Under the pieces are notes generated by a model. That model was not told the DNA's origin and did no database searches. It worked only from the letters and a program-made list of their open reading frames with translations. 64,000 nucleotides of DNA from Prorocentrum cordatum (Eukaryota; Sar; Dinophyceae; Prorocentrales; Prorocentraceae): the NCBI GenBank assembly GCA_963575745.1, contig CAUYUJ010000159.1, forward strand, positions 207,001 to 271,000. The letters are read 5' to 3'. The position numbers and the translations under genes are program-made. Shown here piece by piece: positions 48,937 to 60,774 of this stretch (positions are counted from its first letter, which is position 1; every line of letters begins with the position of its first letter).

Positions 48937-51708
48937 GGACCACAGCGGAGGGGCAGGCGACCCGTTGGCGACGCCGAGCCCCTGGACCGCACGATCTTTT
49001 TCGCCAACATATCAACGTGGGGACCTACGGCCAAGAGTTGGATCCGACGCGACGGGCTTCAGCAATACTATGGTGCTTATGCGCTACAGGAAACACACTT
49101 GGCACATGCACAAATCAATAACGTGGAATACGAGCTGCAGAGATCTGGGTTCCCAGCAGTTTTCACGGAAGCCAGGCAGAGCGAGAAGAACCTGAAGGGG
49201 TCCCACGGTGGCACAGCTGTCATCACCAAGGGCCACCTGAAGGCTACCTCTTTACGCCACAAGGCACGGGCAGACACGACCTCGAGTGTGACTACTCTCC
49301 AAGGGCCGTGCGACATGGATATGATCGACTGGACGCCAGTCACGCTCCACTTGAAGGGCACATCGCTGCTCATCATCTCCCTCTACTTGGACCCGAACGC
49401 CTCCCTCGTCGACGGGGTAAACGACAGGAAGTTGACCTCGCTCGCGGCATTCCTACATGCTACCTCTGTGCCGTGGATCATCTGCGGCGACTTTAATTGC
49501 GAGTTCGACGCACTCGAGGAGACAGGGTGGCCGACGGCACTGGGCGCGACGGGTGTGGTCCAATTGCCAGAGGGCCAGAACACGTCCTTCTTAGGTGACG
49601 CGACCCCCTCGAACATAGGCTACGCCCTGGTCAACCCTGGTGGCCAGAAACTTGTTCGAGGTATACACGCTGTTCACGATGTACCTGGGAAACCACATGT
49701 GGGGCTGGTTATTGCAATACAGGCAGCGGCGCAGGTGAACGAATGCAGGAGATTATGCATGCCGAAAGCATCTCCCCACCCCAAGTTGTCGAAGAAGGCC
49801 AACCCCAACAGCAAAGCAGCAAAGAAGAAGAAGAAGAAAGCAGCGCTACCAGTCCTGGACGAGTCTGACAGCCTCTCCGATGACGAGGCCGCCGAGACCG
49901 TCACGGCGAGATGGGAAGCCCTTGGACCAGACGGTTGTAAGAGAAACCAGACTGGGGCGATCGCTGACGTCGAGACCAGCAGACCCGTCCCAAGACGAGT
50001 CGTCACACAAATGGACAGCGAGGACATAGACCCCTTCGTCGACCTAGATGCGAACCTTCTTCTTAACACGGACGGCAACATACTCATGCCCGAAGATGGC
50101 GAAGGGGCCTGGGACACACCAGAGGCGAAGGATACTACTCAAAAGGCGGAGAGCACGGATGAGACCATGCACGACCCAAATGCAGCCACGACCAACTCGT
50201 CGGACCTGTCGAAGGAAACCCACAGGACCTCCTCACAGACGATGCAGCAGCGGATCGCGGACAAAGCAGCAGGGGTGATCACCGCAATCAGGGGCGATGC
50301 TTGGGAGGTGGCAGCGCAACTGCAAACCTTGGAGTCGACTGACACAGCCCCCGAGCACATAAAGCAGAGTGCAGCATACAAGACCGACCTGAACGGTACT
50401 GAACGACTAGGGCGGCAACACCACCAGTTCATCGGCACGCTGGAGAAATTCTATTGCATGGCTTACAAAGTGGATTGGGCAGGCAGAGCAGTATTTCGCG
50501 GGCGTGGGCACCCTTACGATTACAAGACAGCGCAGCTGACTGGTGAAACAGACTGGTGGAACAGGGCCGACATAGTGCAGAGCACCCTGGTCAAACTACA
50601 AGAACGCGGGCGAGGCCTTCAACAGCAGGAAGCACGCGCCAGCGCAGGACGACGCCTCGTTCGGGAAGGACTGCCACCAGTTGAGAAGGGGGCCTCGCAC
50701 GCTGACATGCACCACCAGCAGATATGGGCAGATAAGATGACAGCGCTGGAACCGATACCACTCAAGCAAGACATGCGGGACAGCAGCAAGCAGTGCAATC
50801 TATGGTTGGCGAAAGCAGAGAAGACCATCGGAGTACGGCATCGGATCAATAAGCCGCCACCCCGACATGAGCATGATATACATACTGAATACGGCACCAT
50901 ATGCAGCCCGAAGGATACGATTGACAAGCGTGGTGTCGATTTTCAAAGGTTATGGGAACGCGAAGATGCACCACATACATCACACGAAGGTTATTTGAAG
51001 GAACTCAGACGAGATGCGCGAGAAGAAAATGAACACGACCCCTGGACCATCGAGGACCTGATCAAGTGCTCGAAAGGCGAACCCGACAAGGGAAAGGGAG
51101 TGGACATGATTTGCACGACGGACCTGAAAAGACTACCCACCGCAGGGAAGCAGACCCTGATCAGCCTCCTCAACCAATGTGAGCGGGACCTTACCTGGCC
51201 GTGGCAGTTGTTACCGTCGGCAAACTGGTTCATGAAGGCAGCGGAGGAGAAGACAGAGGAGACTGCGGATGATCGAGATACAGATACCGAGCATGCCCAA
51301 CTGGCCCGCTCCTCGGGGTTGGGCACAAGTGCGACGCAGAGCACCAGTCCAGCATCGCAGACGCACAAACGTCGCCACGATGCTGGATCGGCCCCAGGTG
51401 GCACGCACTGCTCGCCCGCAGCCGAAAGGCCGTCGAGGGTTGAGGGTACCGACCATCTGGGGTGTCAGAACGCGGCTTCTCAGATGCCCACCCGTCGCCA
51501 TGCCGCTGGATCCGCCCCAGGTAGCACGCACTGCTCGCCCACAGCCCAAAGGCCATCGAGGGTAGAGGGTATCGACAACCTGGGGAGCCAGAACGCAACG
51601 ACCAGTCACAGCTCACGAGCGGCAGCGGAGACAATAACCAGAAGAAGGAGAAGCCGCACTCAATTCCCCGACACGAGAGCGCCCCTGCAGCAGGGCATCA
51701 TGATGTAA
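48937..51708 (+). CDS. LINE-3 endonuclease frame with truncated RT
   Basis: Same phase as ORF1, separated from it by one TAG. The endonuclease begins at about 49000 (RTIFFANISTWGPTAKSW, ALQETHLAHAQ with the catalytic Glu) before the first ATG (49099), so translation would need readthrough or a non-ATG start. GDFN is at 49486-49497 and GKPHVGLVIAI supplies the His. A Lys-rich linker follows. RT entry motifs appear at about 51040-51230 (DLIKCSKGEPDKGKGVDM, LPTAGKQTLISLLNQCERDL, WPWQLLPSANW). The catalytic palm (motifs A-C) is missing; the frame instead enters Ser/Arg-rich sequence with a 123-bp (41-codon) tandem repeat and stops at 51708. Trans-complementation by another copy would be needed for movement. 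Confidence 0.65.
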   Translation, partial: GPQRRGRRPVGDAEPLDRTIFFANISTWGPTAKSWIRRDGLQQYYGAYALQETHLAHAQINNVEYELQRSGFPAVFTEARQSEKNLKGSHGGTAVITKGHLKATSLRHKARADTTSSVTTLQGPCDMDMIDWTPVTLHLKGTSLLIISLYLDPNASLVDGVNDRKLTSLAAFLHATSVPWIICGDFNCEFDALEETGWPTALGATGVVQLPEGQNTSFLGDATPSNIGYALVNPGGQKLVRGIHAVHDVPGKPHVGLVIAIQAAAQVNECRRLCMPKASPHPKLSKKANPNSKAAKKKKKKAALPVLDESDSLSDDEAAETVTARWEALGPDGCKRNQTGAIADVETSRPVPRRVVTQMDSEDIDPFVDLDANLLLNTDGNILMPEDGEGAWDTPEAKDTTQKAESTDETMHDPNAATTNSSDLSKETHRTSSQTMQQRIADKAAGVITAIRGDAWEVAAQLQTLESTDTAPEHIKQSAAYKTDLNGTERLGRQHHQFIGTLEKFYCMAYKVDWAGRAVFRGRGHPYDYKTAQLTGETDWWNRADIVQSTLVKLQERGRGLQQQEARASAGRRLVREGLPPVEKGASHADMHHQQIWADKMTALEPIPLKQDMRDSSKQCNLWLAKAEKTIGVRHRINKPPPRHEHDIHTEYGTICSPKDTIDKRGVDFQRLWEREDAPHTSHEGYLKELRRDAREENEHDPWTIEDLIKCSKGEPDKGKGVDMICTTDLKRLPTAGKQTLISLLNQCERDLTWPWQLLPSANWFMKAAEEKTEETADDRDTDTEHAQLARSSGLGTSATQSTSPASQTHKRRHDAGSAPGGTHCSPAAERPSRVEGTDHLGCQNAASQMPTRRHAAGSAPGSTHCSPTAQRPSRVEGIDNLGSQNATTSHSSRAAAETITRRRRSRTQFPDTRAPLQQGIMM

Positions 51709-52700
51709 ATACGGGGTTCCCGCGCCATCGAGGAGGCTGAAGCGCCACTCCACCGAGCAGATGAAGACCCGCGGCCTGATTACCCTCCAGAACATGAAGT
51801 TGGAGCAATCAGAGGAGTATCACCCGCGGGCACCCACACATCTGGGAAGATCTTTGCAGAGAGCTCGGGCGCTACGACGCGAACCCGTTCGGCTAACCCG
51901 ACGACGAGAGCAGGCCCGACCCCGAGGGCCCACGCGCCGACACGCGCGGGCCCGCCACCTCCAGTGCAAGCAGAAGCACGACCAGAAGGTGAACCACGGC
52001 TCCGCGCGCCTCCGCAAGACGCGCGCGGAGTTAAGGCGGCCTCAGGGCGCGGCCCTGGACAAGGTACGAATGCCCAACTGGCCCGCCCCTCGGGGTTGGG
52101 CACATGTGCGACTCAGAGTACCAGTACTACGGCCAGACGCAGAACACGAGAGGCGACAGCTGGTACAACCAGCAGAAGGAGAAGCAGACCTCAGCTCCCC
52201 GACACGTACACCCTCCTGCAGCAGGTCAACAAGAAGCAGTTACGAAAAACTCACGCCATCGAGGAGGACGTGGCACCACTCCTCCACGCTGACGAAGACC
52301 CTCGACCTGCTCACCTATCGCACCACGCACCTGAAGCTGGAGAGGGTCGAGGAGGCCCACCCTCGGGCACCCCCACGTCGGGGGCGCCCTCGAAGAGGGC
52401 GCGGGCACTACGACGACGCGGACCACTACGGCAAGCCCGACGGCGAGAGGGAGGCCGACCCCGAGGGCCCACGCGCCCACGCGCGAGGGCCCGCTCCCAC
52501 CTGCTGAGGCCGCAGCTCGCCAAATCGGCATGCCACGGCTCCGCACGCCTCCGCAAGATGCGTGCGGAGAAAGGGCGGCCTCAGGGCGCGGCCCTTGACG
52601 ACGGCTCCGAGCGCCTCCGCCAGACGCGCTCGGAGAAAGGGCGGGGCCCAGGCCCGCGGCCCTTGAGCGGAGCCCCGCGCGGGGGTGCGCGGGGCCAGAC
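51290..52700. repeat. complex tandem duplications, GC-rich
   Basis: Three layers are seen. A 123-bp unit is repeated at about 51385 and 51508 (GGATCGGCCCCAGGTGGCAC). CCCAACTGGCCCGCTCCTCG at 51296 recurs at 52072. The block 51667-51950 recurs with changes at 52200-52480 (CATCGAGGAGG ..., CGACCCCGAGGGCCCACGCG). A short hairpin unit (GGCTCCGCACGCCTCCGCAA) occurs at about 51993, 52541 and 52604. Plus- and minus-strand open frames over this area are judged compositional. Confidence 0.65.
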
Positions 52701-52734
52701 TCGCACCTGCGAGAGGCGGAAAGCCCTGAAAGTC

Positions 52735-52845
52735 CTCCTCGTCCTCCTCGTCCTCCTTCTCCTCCTCCTCCTCCTCCTCCTCCTCCTCCTCCTCCTCCTC
52801 CTCCTCCTCCTCCTCCTCCTCCTCCTCCTCCTCCTCCTCCTCTCG
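52735..52845. repeat. (TCC)n microsatellite
   Basis: About 35 nearly pure TCC triplets. Confidence 0.95.
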
Positions 52846-52924
52846 TCTCCCAGAGAGCACTGTTTGGGTTCATGTGCAACTCATCGGCGGCCGAGTCGGG
52901 AAAAATCGAGTCGGCGGAAATCGG

Positions 52925-53045
52925 CAGGCTAGCAGGCCTCCAATGAGAAATCGACACCCGAATCAGAATCCTAAATCGAATCAGATCGGAATCGGGAACC
53001 ATTGAAATCGAATCAAATTGAATCGGAATAGTCGAAGCGAACCCT
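52925..53045. repeat. short GAATC-rich repeats
   Basis: ATCGAATC, AATCGGAATC and CGAATCAAATTGAATCGG motifs recur at about 10-15 bp intervals. The region is AT-richer than its surroundings. Confidence 0.6.
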
Positions 53046-54250
53046 ACCTTCCTCCTCTCCCTCCCTCTGATCTCCTCTCCTCCTGCTGGCCTCCCTCCGC
53101 ATCTCCGTGTAGGGCGCGGGTGCGAGCATGCGCTCTCGCCGCGCGTTGTGCGCAGCGGGCGTTTTCCTCCTCTTCCTCGTCCTCGTCCTCCTCCTCCTCC
53201 TCCTTTCTCCTTCGCCCCCCCTCCTGGTCCTCCTCTTCCTTTTGCTGTGGCCACGCTGGCAAGACAGGGCGTCCTCAGAAGCACCCGTCCCGCGAGAGTG
53301 GTGCGGCCGCACTGGCAGGACAGAGTATCCCCATGAGCGCCGGTCCCGCGGTACAGACTTACCTGCTTCACTTTTCCTGGAGAGGTCGAGCTTTGAAGTT
53401 TACGTGGTCGTGCACGGAGCTTGGGCTCGCATTTACTGATGGTCTGCCATGCGCTTCTTTCGAGACTGGAACAAAAAGCTCCGCATCTGTACATGTATCT
53501 CCTCCTCCTCGTAACCTCCCCTCTCCAATGTTTCCTCCTTGCCGCAACATCTACCGCCGCCTCCTCCGCAGCACGCTTCCGGCCGTCGCCTCCATTCACG
53601 TGCCCCTCGATGAGGGGCACGCGCGCCGACCATCATCCAACCAAGCGTCCACAGCAGGACGCCATTCCCACCCCTGCATAGCCTGGCTCCCGGCGCAGTT
53701 ACAAGGAAATAAACAAGTTATGTTGGGCGGCTGAGTACTCCGGGGTGCACCTGTTAGGTCGGGCATGTCCTCCCACTGGCAGATTTTGGAAGAACACTAA
53801 CACATGTTCAAAAACTATTCAAAAATAGTCGACAAATAGTCCTTATAATATTGTTTACCTATTTTTGAAATTTCCTCCTGTAGAGGGACGTGCCCGACCC
53901 CTGTTTCTGCGATCTTCGAGCCTGGCTGACCGAATCTGCCCCTCCAGATGGGGAGCCGCTCGGCTGCCCAGGGCCGAGGGAGGGGAAGGAGGGGAGGAGG
54001 GCGCGAGGAAGCGGAGGGAGGGAGGGCGCCGAGAAAAGCCTTGTCTGGCACGCAGGGGGACCCCAGGGGGGGCTCCGTGGTGTGTCCTGGGCGGGGTCCA
54101 CGGGGTTCTGGTAGGAGGAGGAGGAGGAGGAAAAGGAGGAGGAGAAAGGATCGACTCCGCAGGCATACGCGCGCGATCACAGCTCGAGAGATCTGTTGGC
54201 TCCATCGTTGAGATGCTTGCTACCGAGCGGAAACTCGTGCGATCCGTGTT
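53046..54250. other. no gene seen; pyrimidine tracts and an AT-rich hairpin
   Basis: A TCC-rich tract at about 53165-53245 and an AT-rich island at 53800-53875 with the inverted repeat TTCAAAAATAG (53818-53828) / CTATTTTTGAA (53859-53869). The remaining frames on both strands show no motif. Confidence 0.4.
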
Positions 54251-56990
54251 CAATTGCGTAGCCTCTCCGTCCTGCGAGTGCGGACAAACATGAGGGGGGG
54301 CGAAAACGAAGAGCGTCGCGCGCCGCGGTTCGAGCCCGCGAGCCATCCAGCCATGCGCCCGCAGGAACAAAGTGAACCCGATCGGCCCCCTCACTTTACC
54401 AATTTCGAAGACGACGGCACAGCTTCACAAGCAGTCTACGTATGAGATGCGCCGAGGGCCACAAAGAGCGGGAGCAAGGACGTCCAGCTTGCCTGACACA
54501 AATCTCTAATAGCCTGATCATGTCGACGGTACTAGATACCCTCCCATGAGAGGTGAATTGGAGCATCACCCCGTGCACTCTGCATGGGTCACATGCGGTG
54601 TCCACACAGGCACAAGTGATCTCTGAGTGACCAGGGGAGCGGAAGCGTCATGGCTGTGGTATGGATGGTAGAACCTACTCACCACACGCACAATGGAGTA
54701 TCTATACGATGTGAGCTGAGCAGCGTTGGCGTCACAAATTGGTGGAGACCGAAAGAGAGTGCAACATTTTCGGGCCGCCTGAATTAAACCGCCGGGCCTA
54801 CTTTCATCCGGAGGGCAGCTGCCACGAACTCAGGCCCCGAGCCCACGCCAGAGAGCTTTCCAGATCAACCTGTTGCGAGAGGTGCCCCAGGGAATCGGAG
54901 CCACGGATTCAAGGGGGCGGGAATATCCAGCCCTCCACAGGTCCTCGGGGGCACATCTCCAAAGCGGCGGGTATGGTCACATCCCCGGCCTGGACTGGCG
55001 CCCGATTCTCGGCGCGCGGGGCCCGAATTCTGACCCGGGGAGACCAGGCTGCGTATGGCCAAAGGTGTCCCCGACCGAAGGCGCTCCCAGAAAGTTCCTG
55101 GGAGGCCCAGGTGGACCCCCAGATCACTCCTCACGAGGCCCAAGGAACCCCAAGGGTTCCAGACCCCAACCCCCGACATTATGTTTTTGTTCACACAGTC
55201 GACTCCTGGCCCTAAAGGTCTCGACCTCTCCTCCAAGACCGATTGTTAATCCTGAATTATTTTGTCATGGTCCTGGTACCCGGTAAGCGCCCTAGAGGGG
55301 CACACATCATCAAACACATCCCATCGTGACTTTTTCACGACGCGGGGGGGTCTGAGGATAGTGCGAAAACCAAGGTACACCTTGGGCCGGGAGCACCCTT
55401 GGCAACCTCCCACCGCAGGTCAGCCACGATCACCCTCCCAGGCATCTGAACAGGGGGGCGGTCTGGCCGGCGGCCGCACGAGCAGCCGCGGGGAGGCAGA
55501 CGGGCGCGGCAGGGAGAGGCGCGACGAGGAACCACACGCCTTTTTCGCACCTCCTCCTCCTCCTCCTCCTCCTCCTCCTCCTCCTCCTCCTCCTCCTAAT
55601 CCCTCTGACCAGAACTGGCGCATCAGGGGCGGCCTGCGTCTCATGACGCATTTCCATATCTCGCACCAGCATGGCTCCCCCTGTCGCGGCGATGGTGTCT
55701 CTTTTGTAGTCTGGGCCATGGTTGCTGTACGATCGATGAAATTATTTCACTGGGGTGCCAATTGTCCTTGTAATGGAGAGCGGTTGTGTAAGATTTCTTT
55801 TAACTTTCGCTACATCGGTGTGTCTTGTCGGAGTGGCATCGGAGAGTGGGAGCGTGATTTGGCGACGTCAGCATTGCGTTGCCGTTCCAAGCTTCAGCAA
55901 CCATCCACTGAGAGCCGAACCGATGGGTGGCAGGCTATCACATGCCTGCAGAAGAGGCGAAAGCGACAATATTCGGCGCCTCCTCCTGTGCCTGGGTCCT
56001 CAGCAACAACGCGGAGATTCGGTCGTTCTGAAAGAGCGAGTCCACTGCTGGCTGCCCGGTCGACGCCTCGAAACGGGGCGGTTTCGCGGCAGCGAGACAA
56101 ACATAATGCAGGCCCTCGACGCGAACTGGCCGCTACCGTGGACTCATCACTGCAGCGAGGAAAAAGGCCACCACAAATCCTGCGCAGGGTCGTGGCAGCA
56201 CCTGACAGCTTATGTTGAGTACACTCCTGACCCAAATTGTTGCAGCGTCTCAAGATCTACGATCCACACACAGTGCAGAAACAAAAACAACATGTGTTCA
56301 GCAGTTCCTCTGAACATTCGGCAGTGAGCCAGGGAGTACCCGAACGACAATTCTAGAGCCTTTCGCCAGGTCGGACTCATAATTTGACAACCGAACATGA
56401 GCCTGGAAGACGGGACGGGCCAGGATTTTGCGGCAATGGAGGCATTCGGAGCGGCCTTGCTCCAAGTCCTGCCGCACAGGCCAACTCCAGATGGATGTTT
56501 CAAGCTTGGACCTTGGGCCCACGCTCGAACAGTCGAATCTATCCTAAGGAAAGACTGCCAAACCTTGCCTACCACACGTTCAGTAATGCGGAGTCGTTTA
56601 CACCTCCTGTCCACCTCCTCCATTTCGAACGGGAAAGGGGTGGTCGAGGAGAGCTTGTTCGGCCTGGGCATCTGCAACTGTCCAGCCCGATGCGGCGTTC
56701 ATGACCTGGAAGGGCGTCAATGATACTTCTGCCCCGGTGAGCTGGCGCGTACAGGGCAGGGGGCACGTGCGCACTCTTCTCGCGCATCAGCGCCTCACGC
56801 GTAAGTCCCGCATGTCGGTGCGCCCTTGAAACATGGCGCGCTGGGCCAACACCAGACAACTGAACTACCGTCATGCTGCCCCCGTGCCTGCCCCCAGTTC
56901 CTGAAACATGGGACGCAGGGCCATGGCCGGATGTTCGCCAGCTTGGGACGTTTGCGGCAAGGTGCCCACGCTGTTCCCCGAGCCCTGGCC
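54251..56990. other. unassigned region
   Basis: Includes a TCC array at 55548-55598. ATTGGTGGAGACCGAAAGAG at about 54738-54757 superficially resembles a primer-binding site but no LTRs were found. Open frames at 55755-56327 (plus) and 56298-56522 (minus, with CLHCRKILARPVFQAHVR, vaguely like a C2H2 finger and possibly the tail of the LINE relic to the right) cannot be assigned. Confidence 0.3.
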
Positions 56991-59900
56991 ACAATCTCAC
57001 CAGGCCCAGGACCCAAGAACATCCAGGAATGAGATGCCCGCGAAAGCTAACGGATACAGCGACGCGCCGCGAACCACCCACACAAACATCAAGACCTCGC
57101 AGGTCCACCGAATCCCACGGCACGGCCGACCCAGCAGTTGCATGCAGCGTCGAGTCAGGAAGAACAGCCTGTCTTCACAAACGGGCGCTTCGCCGTGCCA
57201 ATCAGGAGGCACGTCCTCCAGCGCAGCAGCGCTGGCCCGAGCGGCATCGGGGCGCATGCGCTGCCAGACGCGGCGCCGCGCCTCATCGGGTTGCCCGCAA
57301 AGCGGGCGCAATCCGTTGGCCGGGCGCCCGCGCGGACGGGGTCTGGCGAGCGACCGCGCGCCTCGATGGAAACGAGTGAAGGCCGCGTGCTTTCCCACTA
57401 GGCTGGGCCACCCCCTGGGGTCCGAAGGCCTTCTTGATGGGGTTCAACGCAAACGCGGGCCACTCGGGGGCCATGGGCGCGCGGCCCTCTCGCGCCGACG
57501 CTGAGTAGCGAGGTCGGGGCACTGGGCGAGCAAGGAAGAAGAGGCGCACCCCGCGCGGGCCCCCTTACCCCCGTCACCCCGAAAAACCGAAGCAGACGTC
57601 GACACCCGCCCCCACCCGTGCAAACTAAAACGCATGCACAAGGCAGGGCCGATGGGATTTCGTCAAGGAGCCTGATCGTCGAAGGTGACGGTGCGCCAAA
57701 TTCGACAGAGATCCCCAATCGCACGCATCGAAATTCCGGGGCAGGTGAGCGCGAGCCAAACCACCTCAGCCCAATGCAAAACAGGGCCGACAGCAGCGCG
57801 CCACATGAGCCCCCAAGAATCGCAAGCTTGGCTTGGAGAAAATACCCGAAAGGCCGAGGCCAGTAGGAAAGTGAGACCCGACGAGCCTGCATAATGAACT
57901 CGCGATTAATCATTCCCACAACCGCCGATCCCAATCTTGCCGCCAACAAAACTAGCCGCGCATATTTTCCCAGTCCGACCTCTCTGCCGAGGACGCCTAT
58001 GCGGGTAGCGCTGCAGCGCGCGATGGCGACGACGCGCGTCGCGAAAACGCGTCTGGCGCTTTCGCAGCGCAGTGCGCGCCGTGACCCTCTCCTCTGGGAC
58101 GGCGCCATGCCAATGCCCAGGGGGACCGCGCCGTTGGAAGCCTGGCCCGGCATCGCGCCGAAGTGGCGCGCGATGAGCTCGGCCAATGTAAAACGGATGC
58201 CAGCGTGCAAATCTTGTCTGGATGAACTGCCGCCTTGAGCTAATTTCGGAAAACAATGGGGCCAGCCGCGGCACCTCTCGTAAAAGCCGCAATCACCTCC
58301 CTCTCCTTCCCCGCCGCGGTCACGCCAGCATCGTCAACGCACGAAAATCACCGCGCATCCCCGCGGGCCGAAACGAAATTGTCGAAAGCTTCGATGCTGT
58401 AGACTCGAACGGAAATGTCGTTAGGGATGTCCCGGGCAGGAAGCCCCGAGGAGGCATGGCAAGGCAGAGCCGAAGACTGAACCCCCGATCTTAGAAATCG
58501 AGGTCACGCCACTTGCGCATCGCCCGCGCTTTCGCCCCGTCGATGTCGCGATCGAGAGAGCGCCGCTGGAGGTCGTCTAATTAGGACGACTCGTGATACT
58601 TAACCCCGCCCCAGTAGAATCTTCGCGTCGCCCCATCATCGCGATGGGCTGCTCGACGCGCGCGCCCTGATGCCGCGCAGCGTCCCCGGCGAAGTGGCCA
58701 GGCCCAGAGGCCCACCATTTTCTGGGATACCAATCGTTGAATTCTTACAGCCGCCGCCGCAGCCCCTCCCCCCCAAACTCGCGCGGGCCCCGCGGGCGGC
58801 CGGATCGGGCGGGGGCCCCGCGTAGGTTTGTCCCCGAGAGCGGGAAGAAGAAACCAGGAAGTTGCCTCGGAAAAAGGCCCAGGATCTCGATCGCCTGCAC
58901 CGGCGCAGAAAGTTTCAAGAGCCGCATCCGACGAGCGGCTGAACTGTTTGGGGTGCAACATAACGAGGGATTGGGGGGCGTCGTGGGAGAACCTGGCACG
59001 CGCGCTCCGCAGCTCGGCCGCCGACGGCCGAGGACGAAAGTATCAGGCGGCACGCGGGGCGCATGCCAGGACTCAGCCAATCTGCCAACTCTACGCCTTC
59101 GCGCCGAAGGAGAGGCTTGGGGCTGCTCGAGAAAACTCCAGGACGGGTCTGCACGCCCGTGGGATGTCATGTTTGTCATAAGCTTAGTGAGCCGGCGCGT
59201 GACCCGAGCCCCCCCTTCCAAAGCCTGCCCCTGCCACTCGCCCCAACTATCCTGATGCTGCTTGTCGATGGTCTTCCGGCTCCCAAGTGGCTGCGCCCCC
59301 GCGAACTTAGAAACTTCCGGCGCTCTTCGCACCAATCGGCTTGAGCGCCTGACGAAGAGTAGCGACTCGCTGGGCTTCCTGCCCGTCGCAACGCAGAGTC
59401 CAAAAGGATGCCGGCCCCCCCTCCTGGGCGAGGGCCGCTTTCTGAAGCCTCGCAATGGCCCGAATCGATTCTCTCAGACGCTGATCAAACCAGATCCCCT
59501 GCCCGCGCTGCTGGGCAGGAGATTCCAACGCCGCCACCTTTGGCGCAAGCTGTGCCGGCAAGAGAATGACAAAAAAACAAAGCGCTTTCTGACAACTCGC
59601 GAAAAGGGCCCCGCCCGCGCGCCTGACAGCCCCAGCGGCGTCGCCCTAGATGGAGCCACAAATCCAATCGCATCCGACAAGAAACGCGTGCTCCTAATCG
59701 AGTCGCTCACATATGACGCGGGGCAAACGGACGCTCATCGTGCGCATCGCCCCACTCTTGAGATAACCGCAGATCACGTCAAGGGGGCGCCAACACGGGG
59801 TGTCAACGACAAAATGCATCAAACGATCAGGGGCCAAGATGCCCGCGCAATCCGCTGGCCATCAAAAGCCGAGACGCGATCGAACGAAGACCGCCACCCC

Positions 59901-60679
59901 TGCCCGGGCTCGGCCAGCCCCGCCAGGGGAGGGGGGGGGGGGGGGGGGGCGAAAGCATGTTCCACCCTTGGCCCCCCGCCGAGAAGGCCCGCGGTCGCGG
60001 AGATATGCGACCTCCTGCGCTGGCGGGGTGCTCGCCGAGGAAACTCGCAGAGGCTCGGGGGGCGTCGGCCAACTGATGCCGTCGCGCGCCTCAATGCAGC
60101 TGCCCTGGCCGTCAAACTCCGAGGGCAGCGGGGCCCCGGGGGCGGGGGAGGGCGTGGGGCGGGAACTCCGAATTCAGAACCCACGCCCACCGCGCGGGGG
60201 CATTTTTCTAAACGCGCCGCTCGACGCGTCGCAGCGCGCCACCGAAACGCCCAGCGAAGGTGGCCTTGCCCATGCCGCCCCCGGCCGCGGCCAAGATGTG
60301 ATTGATGGCGTCGTCGTCGAGTTCGTCGAGGCCCATGTCATCCGGGGCTCGCGCGCCCCCGCCCCCAGCGCCGCTTGAGCCGTCGCCGCCGATGCCGGGG
60401 GGGGGGCGCCGAAGCCGCCGCCGCCAGCCGCGCAGCGCGACTGCGCTGTATCTAGATTCGGCGCCTCCTCGGCAACGACGCTCTCGCCGAGGACCTCGGC
60501 GAAGAGCTTGAGCGCATCCAACCCCGCGAACCTCTCGAGAGCATCCTCCCGCGGGCGCTGGCGCAGGACCAACTGATCGACCTCGAGAGACACGGTGTGG
60601 GAGACAGAGAGTGCATGTGACCAACTCCCGATGGAGTGCACAAGAGAATTCGTCTGTTGCGCCGATCTGTGTTCGCAGA

Positions 60680-60774
<95 letters not shown>

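Larger units (their letters stand above)
47669..52680 (+). mobile_element. third LINE, lacking most of its RT
   Basis: ORF1 (47890-48936) and an endonuclease frame (48937-51708) lie between TCC arrays at 47598-47668 and 52735-52845. The 5' boundary is not defined; CCGCAGCATTTTGCCCC near 47692-47708 weakly resembles the spliced leader. The RT begins but stops after its first motifs, and the rest is replaced by duplicated GC-rich units. Whether these belong to the element is uncertain. Confidence 0.5.

Noticed and set aside
51964-53620. 322- and 464-codon frames on either strand
   Set aside because: They cross TCC arrays and duplicated GC-rich units on opposite strands with no motif; judged compositional.
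54725-54760. LTR primer-binding site (ATTGGTGGAGACC)
   Set aside because: No terminal repeats, TG...CA ends or gag-pol frames around it.
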